From contig CAJNDS010001846.1 in the NCBI GenBank assembly GCA_905221605.1, positions 89,501 to 153,500 of the forward strand: a stretch of DNA of 64,000 nt. Reading direction: 5' to 3'. The translations under genes were made by a program, and so were the position numbers. This document shows, one piece after another, positions 34,701-38,317 of the stretch. Numbering within the stretch: the stretch's first letter is position 1; each line of letters opens with the position of its first letter. Source of the DNA: Symbiodinium natans (lineage: Eukaryota; Sar; Dinophyceae; Suessiales; Symbiodiniaceae). A model generated the notes under the pieces. It had not been told where the DNA came from and did not search any database. It was given only the letters and a program-made list of their open reading frames with translations.

Positions 34701-37167
34701 AGCCCGGTCCCTAAGTCCCTAAGCCTTAAACCCTAAACCCTAGACCCTAACCCCTAAACCCTTAAGCTACGATTCCTTCAACAGGACAGGTGTCTTCATG
34801 GAACTGAGGCATGCTCCTAAACTTAAGGGATATGGTGGTTTCTGAAATTCGGAATGCCTTCTTGGGGTCCTTATTCTAAGGGAATCCTACTAATTGGGGC
34901 TGTACAACCCTAAACCCTAAACCCTAAACCCTTAATTCTTCTTTTCGTAAACCCCCATGTGGGACACTTCTGGGGGAAGTTTCCCTGGGAGCCCGAAGCA
35001 TTCAGGGGTTGAGGGTTTGGGATCTAACACCTCAGGCCCTTAAAACAGCCCCCCAAGCCCCAAACCCCAAACCCCACCTAAACCCTAAACCCTAAACCCT
35101 AAACCCTAAACCCTAAACCCTAAACCCTAAACCCTAAACCCTAAACCCTAAACCCTAAACCCTAAACCCCTAACCCTAGACCCTAAGGCGCGCCTCGCGC
35201 AGCTTGAATGCTCCCAGGCCCGAGGAGATGCACATGTTGGCGATCCAAAACCAAGTGACGCCTTTCTTCACGTGCTTTTTGAGGCGGGCGTTTAGGGATT
35301 AGGGTTTAGGGTTTAGGGTTTAGGGTTCAGGGTTTAGGATTCAGGGTTCAGGGTTTAGGGCCTTAAACCCTAAACCGCAAACCCTGAAACCCCTGAACTC
35401 TATATAAATCCTACGGCTCAGTGCTGGCGACCCCAACCCGGCTCCCCCGCAATACCAAGGGCTGCTCTCCATCTCAGGTTTCTCTTTGCGGTTAACCCTG
35501 AATCAGGGAAGGAGGTCCCTGGGTTGAGGGAGGGGGTCCCTTAGAGCTTAGTAATTTAGGGTTTCCAGACTCCTACCCCCAAGATTGTATGCCGAGAAAG
35601 GGGTTGAGAGGGCATTTGAGGGGGTGGCGCGTCGAAGTCCCTCGGATGGCCCTTGAAACCCTCTGAAAAAGATTCCAAAAGTACGATCCTCTTAAACCCA
35701 GTACGCGAAAATAACATATCCCAAGGGGCCTACCGAGTTGCTAGGTGATGCCGGGGTTAAGGGTTTAGGGATTTAGGGTTCGGGGTTTAGGGTTTAGGGC
35801 TTAGGGCTTAGGGTTTAGGTTTTAGGGTTAAGGGTTTTGGTTTTAGGTCTGCCATCTTTGGGCTTTTAACTGTTGTGGGGGCTTGGGGCTTAATGCCTCG
35901 CAGGTTCTCACTCTTTGGGGTTGGCATGGAGGAGGCGGTTGCCACAAAACTCTCTTTTGCGTACTCTGTTAGCCTAAACACTGTATAAACTTTAGGGTTT
36001 AGGGTGTAGGGGTAGAGGTCGTTCAAACCTGAAACCCTGACACCCAAAACCCTAAAACTCCAACACCCTAAAACCCTTCAACCCTGAACCCGCACGAACA
36101 AGACGTATGCAGACTCTTGGCCAGTAACCTCAACCCCCCCCCCCCCAGAAACTCCAAATTCCCCTGGAGTCCCCGAGATTCCCCCAACTTCCCTAAGTTG
36201 AAAACCCTAAAAACCGAAACTCTAACCCCTGAACCCTAAACCCCAAACCCTAAACCCCAAACCCTAAACTAGGCCCTAAACCCCAAACCCTAAACCCCAA
36301 ACCCTAAACCCCAAACCCTAAACCCCAAACCCTAAACCCTATACCCTAAACCCTATACCCTAAACCCTATACCCTATACCCTAACCCTAAAGCCTAAACC
36401 AGAGATGTACACGAACAGAGGTGCAGCCCAAGGGGCATGTCAGCAGCGCGCAGAGCCAGTCGAAGAGGCAGGGAGACCATAGCGCGGATCCCAGGACCTC
36501 GTAGGTTTAGGGTTTAGGGTTTAGGGTTTAGGGTTTAGGGTTTAGGGTTTAGGGTTTAGGGTTTAGGGTTTAGGGTTTAGGGTTTAGGGTTTAGTAGGTT
36601 CAGGGTTTAGGGATATTAGGGTTAGGGCTTAGGGTTTTTGAGTTTTCAGGGGTTTAAATATTCAAGGGTTTATAAGGTTTAGGCCTTCGGGTTCAGGGTT
36701 TAGGGCTTTGAGGCTTTTAGGGGTTTAGGCTTCATAGGGTAGAGGAAATCAGGGTTTAGGAATTGCCGCTGCGGGTTTAGGAGTTGGAGGTTTTAAGTGC
36801 TGCATTTTTTAAGGCTGTAGGGCCTTCGGGGCTGTAGGGCTTAGGGCTTAGGGTTTAGGGGCTGACCAGACCACCGGCCTGGTGGCGTTGCGTCAACCCT
36901 ATGAAGATGTTTGGGTTAGGGGTCGAGGGTCACCTAACGGCGACCTGGAACCCTGCTCACCTGCGGTTTGGTAGTAAGTACCCCCCGATTTTGTAGGCGA
37001 TTATAACCCCTAAAACTGTAGGTTCGTAATGAAACCCTAAACCCTAAGCCGAACCCTAAACCCAAAACCCTAAAGCCTAACAAGGGTTCCGAGAAGACGA
37101 CGAAGAGGTAGTTGGAGAAGAGGAGGATGGCTGGCGCCATGCAGCACAGCCAAGGCAGAAACGCCAC
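173..37167 (-). CDS. Split gene span: GT2-like multi-pass membrane glycosyltransferase
   Basis: This is the span of a gene whose exons are listed individually. Family 2 (cellulose-synthase-like) glycosyltransferases move a sugar from a nucleotide-sugar donor, usually at a membrane. In order the exons give N-terminal membrane segments (37.1, 36.5, 35.2 kb), the domain start HIVLLPNYLENERMLK (33.6 kb), VVLAME (32.3), REGPEGQEKAARI (31.4), DIFATFHPK (30.4), GEIAGKSSNTQFAFRQ (28.3), the DxD motif LTVADADTLW (25.7), LHPQYLSALAYQ (24.8), EERSWTLFQPPVLL (17.1), RNLFSVPSL (16.6), FELAGLSSQHVFPAFAF (16.3), GWDVDVIAE then DHHMF (15.8/15.4, the ED motif), PIFLP (14.0) and a QxxRW-like region RARFQQ (13.1). 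Further small exons run to the left edge. The motif order and in-frame joins are what I see; the family name is from general knowledge; the substrate is unknown. The gene is probably 3'-truncated by the window, and its 5' end may lie upstream of 37.2 kb. Confidence 0.82.
682..778. mobile_element. Inverted-repeat element, family 1 (TTGGGATGTTCCCCC)
   Basis: Ends in GGGATGTTCCCCCC and GGGGGAACATCC, with an inner inverted pair around CTAACAG/CTGTTAG. There is no ORF. It is one of at least seven copies in the window (2.1, 5.4, 9.5, 11.9, 45.4, 63.6 kb), so it is a dispersed MITE-like or introner-like family. Confidence 0.7.
1132..1435. repeat. Interstitial telomere-like TTTAGGG arrays
   Basis: Two blocks of TTTAGGG (about 1132-1184 and 1318-1435) interrupted by an exon-like island at 1.2 kb. 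Scattered degenerate heptamers continue on both sides, including most of 1-1000. Confidence 0.9.
1217..1260 (-). CDS. Candidate exon, distal GT2 region
   Basis: Acceptor GAAAG|G and GT donor CCAG|GTGTTC. In the frame left open by the exon at 2.25 kb it reads SAKNQDGSCRLEMP. No family motif; supported only by splice signals, phase and freedom from repeat. Confidence 0.42.
1431..1528. mobile_element. Short dispersed element, family 7
   Basis: Contains AATAAGGGTGCCCTTTCTTGG and GGTTACTTT, and ends in AAAAAAGGGAGAAGGGCACCACT. The same order of blocks recurs at 44842-44950, and more weakly at 13.64-13.74 kb. No coding potential. Confidence 0.55.
1839..1963. mobile_element. Short dispersed element, family 5
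   Basis: Starts GGGACCCTTATA and ends GAAGGGTCCCTTTTAG, giving roughly inverted ends around an AT-richer core. Related copies are at 6.8-7.0 kb and 42.17-42.28 kb, and a partial one at 61.2 kb. Confidence 0.5.
2084..2199. mobile_element. Inverted-repeat element, family 1
   Basis: Perfect 13-bp terminal inverted repeats TTGGGATGTTCCC / GGGAACATCCCAA. The core includes CTAGCAGCTCCTGAATAGGG and a C-rich run. No ORF of its own. Confidence 0.75.
2237..2265 (-). CDS. Candidate exon, distal GT2 region
   Basis: Acceptor CTGAAG, GT donor CCAAG|GTCGTT. Reads IAALNCNDPR in the frame set by the preceding exon. The open frame extends upstream (DVTSAFLK), so a longer exon up to about 2300 is possible. 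Confidence 0.42.
2304..2518. repeat. CCCTAAA array with a CGCTAAA sub-array
   Basis: Telomere-like CCCTAAA units flank a run of eight or so CGCTAAA units at about 2343-2402. A single base variant has spread through neighbouring units, which points to local amplification. Confidence 0.9.
2545..2573 (-). CDS. Candidate exon, distal GT2 region (coiled)
   Basis: Acceptor CCCTAG and GT donor CATGCAG|GTCTGG. In phase with the exon at 3.5 kb it reads HLWELHRMQ, continuing a charged, coil-like stretch. Confidence 0.48.
2600..2722. repeat. Telomere-like TTTAGGG array
   Basis: About 16 TTTAGGG units, nearly perfect, orientation opposite to the array 100 bp to the left. Confidence 0.9.
3077..3211. mobile_element. 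Inverted-repeat element, family 3 (CTACTATTTGCTTAAGAACC)
   Basis: Ends CGCTTGAGAACCCCCCC and GGGGGTTCTTAAACACATAGTAG are inverted, with long C and G runs just inside. Other copies are at 10.8, 37.8, 44.2, 55.8 and 57.2 kb. The poly-C/poly-G tracts of the window are largely the inner ends of this family. Confidence 0.7.
3495..3522 (-). CDS. Candidate exon, duplicate coiled-coil exon B
   Basis: Acceptor GTCTAG and canonical GT donor ACAA|GTGAGA. Reads ELEKEVKAT, nearly identical to FEKEVKAT in the exon at 3.6 kb; the two look like a tandem exon duplication. Confidence 0.55.
3616..3650 (-). CDS. Candidate exon, duplicate coiled-coil exon A
   Basis: Acceptor CCCAG, donor ACA|GTTTAG. Reads PKEFEKEVKAT. 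Phase agrees with the exon upstream at 4.0 kb when that uses a GC donor. Confidence 0.55.
3984..4038 (-). CDS. Candidate exon, distal GT2 region
   Basis: Acceptor TGAAAG|G and GC donor GGC|GCCCTAG. Reads VAIDLMEGTYHREINSRR. No named motif. Confidence 0.55.
4703..4733 (-). CDS. Candidate exon, membrane segment of GT2 gene
   Basis: Acceptor CCGAG|G, donor GGG|GTCTCA (or an earlier GC donor). Reads LYTITCAIAG, hydrophobic. Nearby non-repetitive sequence at 4396-4447 (reading LAVLVILRESGEAAK) and 5095-5140 (FGPIAVVAESRPRR) may be further exons without clear acceptors. Confidence 0.48.
5380..5460. mobile_element. Family 1 element, right-truncated
   Basis: Left end TTGGGATCTTCCCCC and inner blocks present; the right end stops at AAGGACTTAAACCC, where a CCCTAAA array begins. 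The array seems to have replaced or invaded the right end. Confidence 0.65.
5599..5646 (-). CDS. GT2 gene exon (distal)
   Basis: Acceptor CTCCAG|G; likely GA donor CCCC|GACTCT. Reads ALTAAMSQISGIMMLP and follows in phase 0 from the exon at 6.6 kb. Confidence 0.58.
6476..6563. repeat. CCCTAAA array
   Basis: About twelve perfect CCCTAAA units ending six bases before the exon at 6570-6632. Confidence 0.9.
6570..6632 (-). CDS. GT2 gene exon (distal)
   Basis: Acceptor TGCCAG|G, GC donor CAGCAG|GCCTTG, 21 codons in phase 0. Reads ELRSQLFDLGGSWSSM then SSAQQ. Joins in frame to neighbours at 7.5 and 5.6 kb. Confidence 0.62.
6795..6998. mobile_element. Family 5 element split by a CCCTAAA array
   Basis: Left part (GGGCCCTTCATCTTAGTCC) and right part (TAGTCCCGATATACC to GAGGGTCCCTCC) match family 5. 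A run of CCCTAAA/CCCTGAA units sits between them, as if telomere-like repeat had inserted into or grown inside the element. Confidence 0.5.
7485..7539 (-). CDS. GT2 gene exon (distal)
   Basis: Acceptor GATGAG|G, GC donor GGCGAG|GCGCTG. Reads VGELLRHLQLGSMGALGE; its first base completes the codon left open by the exon at 8.8 kb. Confidence 0.65.
7549..7758. repeat. TTTAGGG array with TTTATAGGG and TTCAGGG variants
   Basis: About 28 units; variants are clustered rather than scattered. Confidence 0.9.
8165..8335. repeat. Minisatellite GGGGTATGTTTC
   Basis: Tandem 10-12 bp units around GGGGTATGTTTC in two blocks, flanked by (TA)n on both sides and followed by (ATAC)n at 8470-8525. ORFs across it are repeat artefacts. 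Confidence 0.8.
8690..8775. mobile_element. Inverted-repeat element, family 2 (GGTTGTCAAAATTATG)
   Basis: Left end GGGTCGGTTGTCAAAATTAT and right end ATAATTTTGACAACCACCC are near-perfect inverted repeats of about 22 bp. A second copy lies at 37361-37512. Confidence 0.8.
8805..8848 (-). CDS. GT2 gene exon, membrane segment
   Basis: Acceptor TTGCCAG, GC donor CCCAAG|GCCATG. Reads CFSLVLVATCRILPR, a hydrophobic segment with a basic end; phase joins to the exon at 7.5 kb. Confidence 0.6.
9005..9028 (-). CDS. Candidate short exon, GT2 gene
   Basis: Acceptor CACGCAG, GC donor TTCAG|GCCGC. Reads LAFKQRS. The open frame on both sides (MLVHAALAFKQRSGRSSGNF) leaves the borders uncertain. Confidence 0.42.
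9420..9551. mobile_element. Family 1 element, rearranged copy
   Basis: Inner blocks CTAACAGTCCTTAATAG and CTAACAGCTCCTTAATAGG occur twice and only the right end GGGGAACATCCCAA is clear. It looks like two nested or partly deleted copies interrupted by TTTAGGG units. Confidence 0.5.
9983..10024 (-). CDS. Candidate exon, GT2 gene
   Basis: Acceptor CCAG|G, GC donor GGCAGG|GCTCAG. Reads VMLQWIRLSTSIGR. An inner acceptor (CTGCAG at 10013) is also possible. Confidence 0.5.
10799..10950. mobile_element. Family 3 element, tandem pair
   Basis: Two head-to-tail copies of a 72-bp block beginning at the terminus TACTTGCTTAAGAACC and containing CAATCCCTATATTACCC and GGAAGAAGCAAA; the junction repeats GTAGTTGAGAACCCCCC. 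Confidence 0.65.
11068..11190. repeat. 15-bp tandem repeat AACAATCATACTAAT
   Basis: About eight units with C/A and G/A variation. Reads as (VISMI)n in a long but meaningless ORF. Confidence 0.85.
11868..11977. mobile_element. Inverted-repeat element, family 1
   Basis: Left end TTGGGATGTTCCCCCTT, right end AAATCCCA, core ACTAACAGCTCCTTCATAGG ... AAGGACTGGT with a (TA)n hinge. Confidence 0.7.
12056..12130. repeat. CCCGAAA variant heptamer array
   Basis: Eight CCCGAAA units running into CCCTAAA units: another local spread of one telomeric variant. Confidence 0.9.
12186..12540. other. Unique intronic block ending in a G-run
   Basis: About 270 bp of non-repetitive sequence rich in TTGC/GCAA words, then a G-rich run (12478-12536). 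Reading frames are open on both strands but no motif or splice-bounded exon stands out. Content unknown. Confidence 0.4.
12606..12635 (-). CDS. Candidate GT2 exon after the ARFQQ motif
   Basis: Acceptor CAGAG|G, GT donor AGAT|GTCGTG. Phase 0 as required; reads ARHARLETED, which fits the A-R-x-H that usually follows this motif in the family. Confidence 0.45.
13069..13131 (-). CDS. GT2 gene exon with QxxRW-like region
   Basis: Acceptor GCTGAG|G, GC donor CAGCAG|GCAGGG, 21 codons in phase 0. Reads SFLVEADGYFASLRARFQQ. In GT2/cellulose-synthase-like enzymes this position carries the Q/RxxRW-type acceptor-binding region; here it is R-A-R-F-Q-Q. The intron that follows starts directly in TTTAGGG. 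Confidence 0.85.
14000..14020 (-). CDS. GT2 gene microexon (VQPIFLP)
   Basis: Twenty-one bases: acceptor GACAG|G, GC donor CTGCCG|GCGGCG. Reads VQPIFLP and joins in phase 0 to both neighbours; the joined motif PIFLPAVSFLVE is the expected order for the family. Confidence 0.8.
14739..14783 (-). CDS. GT2 gene exon between ED and PIFLP motifs
   Basis: Acceptor CTGAAG, GT donor ACAA|GTCCAG, 15 codons, phase 0 on both sides. Reads SEASRQGIWGRPRRQ. TTTAGGG arrays abut it left and right. An alternative exon in the same interval is 14.42-14.49 kb (LPAYVEASNEVQ). Confidence 0.6.
14792..15060. repeat. Long TTTAGGG array
   Basis: About 38 almost perfect units, one of the longest and most homogeneous arrays in the window. 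Confidence 0.95.
15429..15491 (-). CDS. GT2 gene exon with DHHMF of the ED motif
   Basis: Acceptor GAGAG|G, GC donor AAGAAG|GCACTT, 21 codons. Reads DHHMFCKCYFAALWELL. The first residue completes the (I)AED catalytic motif begun in the exon at 15.8 kb. Confidence 0.88.
15801..15870 (-). CDS. GT2 gene exon with VIAE of the ED motif
   Basis: Acceptor GCCAG|G; the frame-preserving donor is GA (GCCGAG|GACCCG). Reads YSMTLAL then HPEVDGWDVDVIAE. The intron splits the catalytic E-D pair. Confidence 0.87.
15889..16045. repeat. AT microsatellites and poly-C/poly-A hinge
   Basis: (TA)n blocks, a C15-A25 run and (ATATAC)-like units. Simple sequence only. Confidence 0.85.
16294..16356 (-). CDS. GT2 gene exon (FELAGLSSQHVFP)
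   Basis: Acceptor GCTGAG|G, GC donor TCCAC|GCCGCG. Reads VFELAGLSSQHVFPAFAFS. Its first and last partial codons match the neighbours exactly. Confidence 0.88.
16560..16621 (-). CDS. GT2 gene exon (RNLFSVPSL)
   Basis: Acceptor GCCCAG, GC donor CACGTG|GCTTGG. Reads SRNLFSVPSLTRSTSHAT. In frame with the exons at 17.1 and 16.3 kb. Confidence 0.86.
17092..17133 (-). CDS. GT2 gene exon (EERSWTLFQPPVLL)
   Basis: Acceptor GGCAAG|G, GC donor CTCCTG|GCACCC, 14 codons. Reads EERSWTLFQPPVLL. The upstream exon at 24.75 kb ends one base into a codon, so a small exon of length 2 modulo 3 should lie in the intervening 7.6 kb. Confidence 0.86.
18222..18353. repeat. 66-bp tandem duplication
   Basis: Two direct copies of a 66-bp unit that starts TTTTCCTTCGCA and contains CATTATAAGTACTAAATTG, differing at a few positions. 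A minus-strand ORF of 109 codons passes through both but shows no motif. Confidence 0.85.
18850..19966. repeat. About 200-bp palindrome-rich satellite
   Basis: Roughly six units, spacing 200 bp then shortening to about 145-150 bp. Each unit carries AATTCGAGCCGGCTCGAATT (a perfect palindrome) and its imperfect partner GAGCCTGCTCGAG, plus CAGTAGGTCGCCCAAACACG or a substitute block. ORFs reading ENSSRLEFSEN are generated by the repeat. Confidence 0.9.
19966..20519 (-). pseudogene. Decayed virus-like capsid gene
   Basis: A first open stretch (20271-20519, 82 codons, no Met) reads as a lysine/glutamate-rich N-terminal region, for example YEQIEKSRIEKQF and AYEEIRKLVENN. The same frame continues past a TGA and a TAG (FSPEDILIDSLGLN); a +1/-1 shift then opens a stretch with VGFKPLRGLFSQ, TYLPLTYMGNL and LTIELELV, the style of a small icosahedral-virus capsid protein. 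The frame runs out into the adjacent satellite, so the C-terminus is missing. AT content and codon use differ from the host exons. Relationship to a particular virus family is not established here. Confidence 0.55.
20546..21145 (-). pseudogene. Decayed class-3-lipase-like gene of viral style
   Basis: Starts at a Met (MHKHKRSDEGISNK), continues through LKLAYDNPDGIY, then needs a shift at an A5 run to read LYIAGTKSGRDVYDD, followed by in-frame TGA and TAA codons. It reopens with ISHSLGS (degenerate GxSxG nucleophile elbow; the usual form is GHSLGG), RKAGDPVGMFDY and, after another shift, TLDPLQNHPSEDIGN. This order fits an alpha/beta-hydrolase of the class-3 lipase type, and the gene sits directly ahead of the capsid remnant on the same strand. 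With two shifts and several stops it is not functional. Confidence 0.55.
21350..21412 (+). other. Short ORF resembling the start of a Rep-type protein
   Basis: ATG opens a 20-codon frame with MARQ and FHFNN, reminiscent of the first residues and motif I (FTLNN) of rolling-circle Rep proteins. It faces away from the lipase and capsid remnants, as in ambisense circular viruses, across a 200-bp AT-rich gap. It is followed by AT repeat and the CT tract, so nothing more of such a gene is visible. Very short; may be coincidence. Confidence 0.2.
21541..22286. repeat. CT microsatellite, mostly TTTCTCTC
   Basis: About 750 bp of (TTTCTCTC)n with CT, TCTG, TTTCTTCTC and TTCG variants in blocks. The long ORFs on both strands (poly-SLSLFLSF and poly-REKERK) are artefacts of it. 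Confidence 0.98.
22447..22875 (-). CDS. Unique ORF segment, unknown protein
   Basis: Open for 143 codons up to a TGA at 22444, with a possible acceptor GCGCAAG|G at its start and an internal Met (22797). Composition is that of a helical globular protein: stretches such as ACASWIAFLLHSLAMEP, GTRYIVRSLLLLCERE and FLLSRLAGAGAAQALRL. No repeat content and no family recognised. It lies inside the large GT2 intron on the same strand, so it is either a nested gene, a captured fragment, or the sign that the intron is really two loci. Confidence 0.5.
23385..23714 (-). CDS. Possible exon(s) upstream of the 22.4-kb ORF
   Basis: Frame open for 109 codons with a protein-like core, AAAMTRFLELFLALSPAQ and ELCGLTLRQVAASSAHLQ, and a plausible donor around 23.46 (CAG|GTGGCC). 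Another open segment lies at about 23.69-23.85 kb (LLLTLFNRTSGALTVSLE). Linking these with the 22.4-kb ORF is conjecture. Confidence 0.35.
   Translation of the reverse strand: MPLLFDYGCSLMNQLAPLNNLLLWGKGPRLGDSALHKPLSPIPFREGPTCVMCAAAMTRFLELFLALSPAQREAELCGLTLRQVAASSAHLQPLPNPSPCLLRWSQTRR
24240..24330. repeat. (CTA)n/(TAA)n microsatellite
   Basis: Triplet repeats with one TGC interruption; source of a poly-valine ORF on the minus strand. Confidence 0.95.
24750..24787 (-). CDS. GT2 gene exon (LHPQYLSALAYQ)
   Basis: Acceptor CCCAG|G, GC donor CCAAG|GCACCT. Reads LHPQYLSALAYQ; its first base completes W of the upstream DADTLW exon. Confidence 0.88.
25734..25775 (-). CDS. GT2 gene exon with catalytic DxD (VADADTLW)
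   Basis: Acceptor CCGAG|G, GC donor CTGTG|GCGACC. Reads SKIFLTVADADTLW. D-A-D is the metal/nucleotide-sugar-binding motif of GT-A fold enzymes. Confidence 0.9.
25926..26043. mobile_element. Short dispersed element, family 6
   Basis: Blocks CATGTGGTCCCTTACC, GGGCCCTTGGGTTG and CAGGGACCATGTAAC recur inverted at 40253-40358 (TACATGGTCCCTGAGG ... GGTAAGGGACC). Confidence 0.55.
26885..26931 (-). CDS. GT2 gene exon (ALRKYGAALCQND)
   Basis: Acceptor CGCAAG|G. Reads ALRKYGAALCQNDLP and joins in phase 0 to SNTQFAFRQ upstream. The donor is unclear: the frame-preserving border with the DxD exon falls at CCTCG, without GT/GC/GA. Confidence 0.72.
28318..28374 (-). CDS. GT2 gene exon (GEIAGKSSNTQFAFRQ)
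   Basis: Acceptor TTGCAG|G, GC donor CGGCAG|GCACCT, 19 codons. Reads GLPGEIAGKSSNTQFAFRQ, a highly characteristic family motif (GK-SN). Confidence 0.92.
28475..28770. repeat. CT-rich simple repeat
   Basis: (CTCTCC)n, (GCTCTCCCCT)n and (CT)n blocks; ORFs on both strands are artefacts. Confidence 0.95.
28790..29455. other. Unique intronic block
   Basis: About 650 bp without repeats inside the intron between GEIAGK and ATFHPK exons. Frames are open on both strands (for example 28774-29232 minus), but the flanking exons join directly in frame, so it is not needed for this protein. No motif recognised. Confidence 0.45.
29460..29695. repeat. TTTAGGG array expanding into TTTATAGGG
   Basis: Eight TTTAGGG units are followed by about 18 nonamer TTTATAGGG units and then TTTAGGG again. 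Confidence 0.95.
29985..30088. mobile_element. Short dispersed element, family 4
   Basis: Ends GATAAGGGGGACCC and GGTCCCCCTAATCCTATC are inverted. Inner blocks CCCTCTTCTGGCTCTCTTAA and CAGGGACCTTAT recur in opposite orientation at 33112-33226. Confidence 0.7.
30339..30380 (-). CDS. GT2 gene exon (KHLFADIFATFHPK)
   Basis: Acceptor CTGCAG, GC donor CCCAAG|GCACAT, 14 codons in phase 0. Reads KHLFADIFATFHPK. Confidence 0.88.
31379..31432 (-). CDS. GT2 gene exon (AREGPEGQEKAARI)
   Basis: Acceptor TCCCAG|G, GT donor GAGAAG|GTGCGC, 18 codons. Reads AREGPEGQEKAARIVEEK; continues VVLAME of the previous exon in phase. Confidence 0.88.
31490..31695. repeat. TTTTAGGG octamer array
   Basis: About 25 near-perfect TTTTAGGG units, in contrast to the heptamer elsewhere. 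Followed at 31815-31918 by a clean CCCTAAA array. The non-repetitive bases at 31921-31980 show no clear exon. Confidence 0.95.
32318..32386 (-). CDS. GT2 gene exon (ETLDNLARS ... VVLAME)
   Basis: Acceptor GCTCAG|G, GC donor ATGGAG|GCCCGA, 23 codons. Contains ETLDNLARSHMAQ and HVVLAME, in frame between MLK and AREGP. Confidence 0.9.
32812..32990. repeat. TTTAGGG array
   Basis: About 24 units, first 17 perfect. Confidence 0.92.
33112..33226. mobile_element. Short dispersed element, family 4 (second copy)
   Basis: Ends GGATAGGATTAGGGGGACCC and GGGTCCCCCCTATCCTA are inverted repeats. Inner sequence matches 29985-30088 in reverse. Confidence 0.7.
33532..33618 (-). CDS. GT2 gene exon, start of catalytic domain (HIVLLPNY)
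   Basis: Acceptor CAAAG|G; frame-preserving donor is GA (CTGAAG|GACGAA). 29 codons including GVKHIVLLPNYLENERMLK. The P-N-Y after a beta strand is the usual opening of this GT2 domain. Confidence 0.9.
34128..34173 (-). CDS. GT2 gene exon
   Basis: Acceptor GCAGAG, GC donor GAAGAG|GCCGGC. Reads TAVDWHARLSDLPEE and joins the catalytic-domain exon in phase 0. Confidence 0.78.
34551..34599 (-). CDS. GT2 gene exon
   Basis: Acceptor TCCAAG, canonical GT donor CTAAG|GTGGGA. Reads ATRRCACVAQHMTELL; remainder AG completes the codon at the next exon. Confidence 0.75.
35079..35175. repeat. CCCTAAA array
   Basis: Thirteen units directly left of the exon at 35.2 kb. Confidence 0.9.
35194..35274 (-). CDS. 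GT2 gene exon, membrane segment
   Basis: Acceptor AAAAAG, GC donor GCGAG|GCGCGC, 27 codons. Contains VTWFWIANMCISSGLGAF between basic flanks (KHVKK, KLRE), so a probable transmembrane helix. Confidence 0.78.
36437..36497 (-). CDS. GT2 gene exon, membrane segment
   Basis: Acceptor TACGAG|G; 3' border uncertain (several GC and GT options). Reads VLGSALWSPCLFDWLCALL, hydrophobic. Confidence 0.62.
36504..36596. repeat. TTTAGGG array
   Basis: Thirteen units beginning seven bases from the exon at 36.4 kb. Confidence 0.9.
37090..37167 (-). CDS. GT2 gene exon, membrane segment
   Basis: Acceptor TGGCCAG|G, GA donor TTCTCG|GAACCC, 26 codons. Contains WLCCMAPAILLFSNYLFVV, a clear transmembrane helix. 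First exon confidently assigned to this gene. Confidence 0.75.
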
Positions 37168-37360
37168 CTGGCCACCAGACGCGCGGCATCTTTTGTTTGG
37201 GGTTTAGGGTGGTTTGGGGTTTGGGGTTTAGGGTTTCGGGCTTAGCGTAAGGGATTCAAGTGGGCCCTTATCGGGAGTCCTCCCGGACTGTGTAGGTCTA
37301 TGAGAACAGTAGAAGGTGCACATATGCATAACCTATACATATACGCATACACATACATAT

Positions 37361-37443
37361 GGGTGGTTGTCAAAATGATGATCTCTTTTGGGGGGGTACC
37401 CTACATATTAGGAGCCATATAATAATAATAATAATAATAATTC

Positions 37444-37475
<32 letters not shown>

Positions 37476-37512
37476 GGGATCCAAAAAGGGACCATAATTT
37501 TGACAGCCACCC
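37361..37512. mobile_element. Family 2 element with (AAT)n expansion
   Basis: Ends GGGTGGTTGTCAAAATGATG and CATAATTTTGACAGCCACCC, flanked by ATAT on both sides. The core carries (AAT)n that inflates it relative to the copy at 8.7 kb. Confidence 0.8.
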
Positions 37513-37746
37513 ATATACACGTATGCAACATGTGTACATATGATGAGAATGTTATTTGCCTGGCGTTGGGCATGTTTGTATGAAACACCCGAAGTCCAGT
37601 CACCCCAAATCCTCGATGGCCCAGCAACCATTATTGTAAGGGAAACGCTAAACCCTAAACCCTATACCGATACCCTTTTTAGGGGTTAGTTAACTCATAA
37701 GGGAGCCTAGAACCAAGCAAAAAATGGCAATAGGGGCACCGCCGGG

Positions 37747-37880
37747 CTACCAAGAACCCCCCCCAAAAATAGAAGATGGAAATCCCTACATTGCCCTTGC
37801 AAGGAAGAACATCTTGCATTTTCAATTTTTTGGGGGGAGGGAGTGGGGGGGGGGAGGAAGGGTTCTTAAGCAAATCGTAG
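37747..37880. mobile_element. Family 3 element
   Basis: Ends CTACCAAGAACCCCCCCC and GGGTTCTTAAGCAAATCGTAG; inner AATCCCTACATTGCCCTTG matches the copies at 10.8 and 55.8 kb. Confidence 0.7.
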
Positions 37881-37913
37881 CAAAATCCCCTTGCACCCCC
37901 CCGAAGGCCGAAC

Positions 37914-37968
37914 CTCTGAAAGGGAGAGCTTCCGCCGAGGCCCAGCACCCAGGTCACCGCCGCCGGAC
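37914..37968 (-). CDS. Candidate exon upstream of the GT2 membrane exons
   Basis: Acceptor GGTCAG|G, donor CAGAG|GTTCGG. In phase with the exon at 38.3 kb it reads AAVTWVLGLGGSSPFQR; another frame gives SGGGDLGAGPRRKLSLSE. Which is used is unresolved. Confidence 0.5.
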
Positions 37969-38277
37969 CTGACCGCCCACCAAGGCGGTTCGGGTTTTTC
38001 AGGGTGTTTTAGGAGCTGTATAAGGGGCTTCAGGGGGGTTGTGAAAGGGCTTCTTCAGGGGTTAGCTAGGGGTTCTTCAGCGTTTCGGGGGTGATTAGGG
38101 GTTGTTGCCTGGAACCCTGAGCCTCATCTTAGTAGGGAATGGGGGGAATGAGGTACCCCAATATAATACCTTAAAAGGTATATATAGGGGGCAGAAGGTC
38201 CCTAGTTCCCTCATTCACTACAAGGAACCCTCAGCCTCATGTACGGCGCCGGCGAAGGGAGCGGCTCAGGGGTCGGC

Positions 38278-38317
38278 CTGGCGTCGCAACAGGGGCTGGC
38301 GGGGCAGCGCTGGTGTC
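38278..38317 (-). CDS. Candidate exon, unknown protein
   Basis: Acceptor AAAAAG|G, GC donor GCCAG|GCCGAC. Reads DTSAAPPAPVATP, a proline/alanine linker. Confidence 0.5.
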
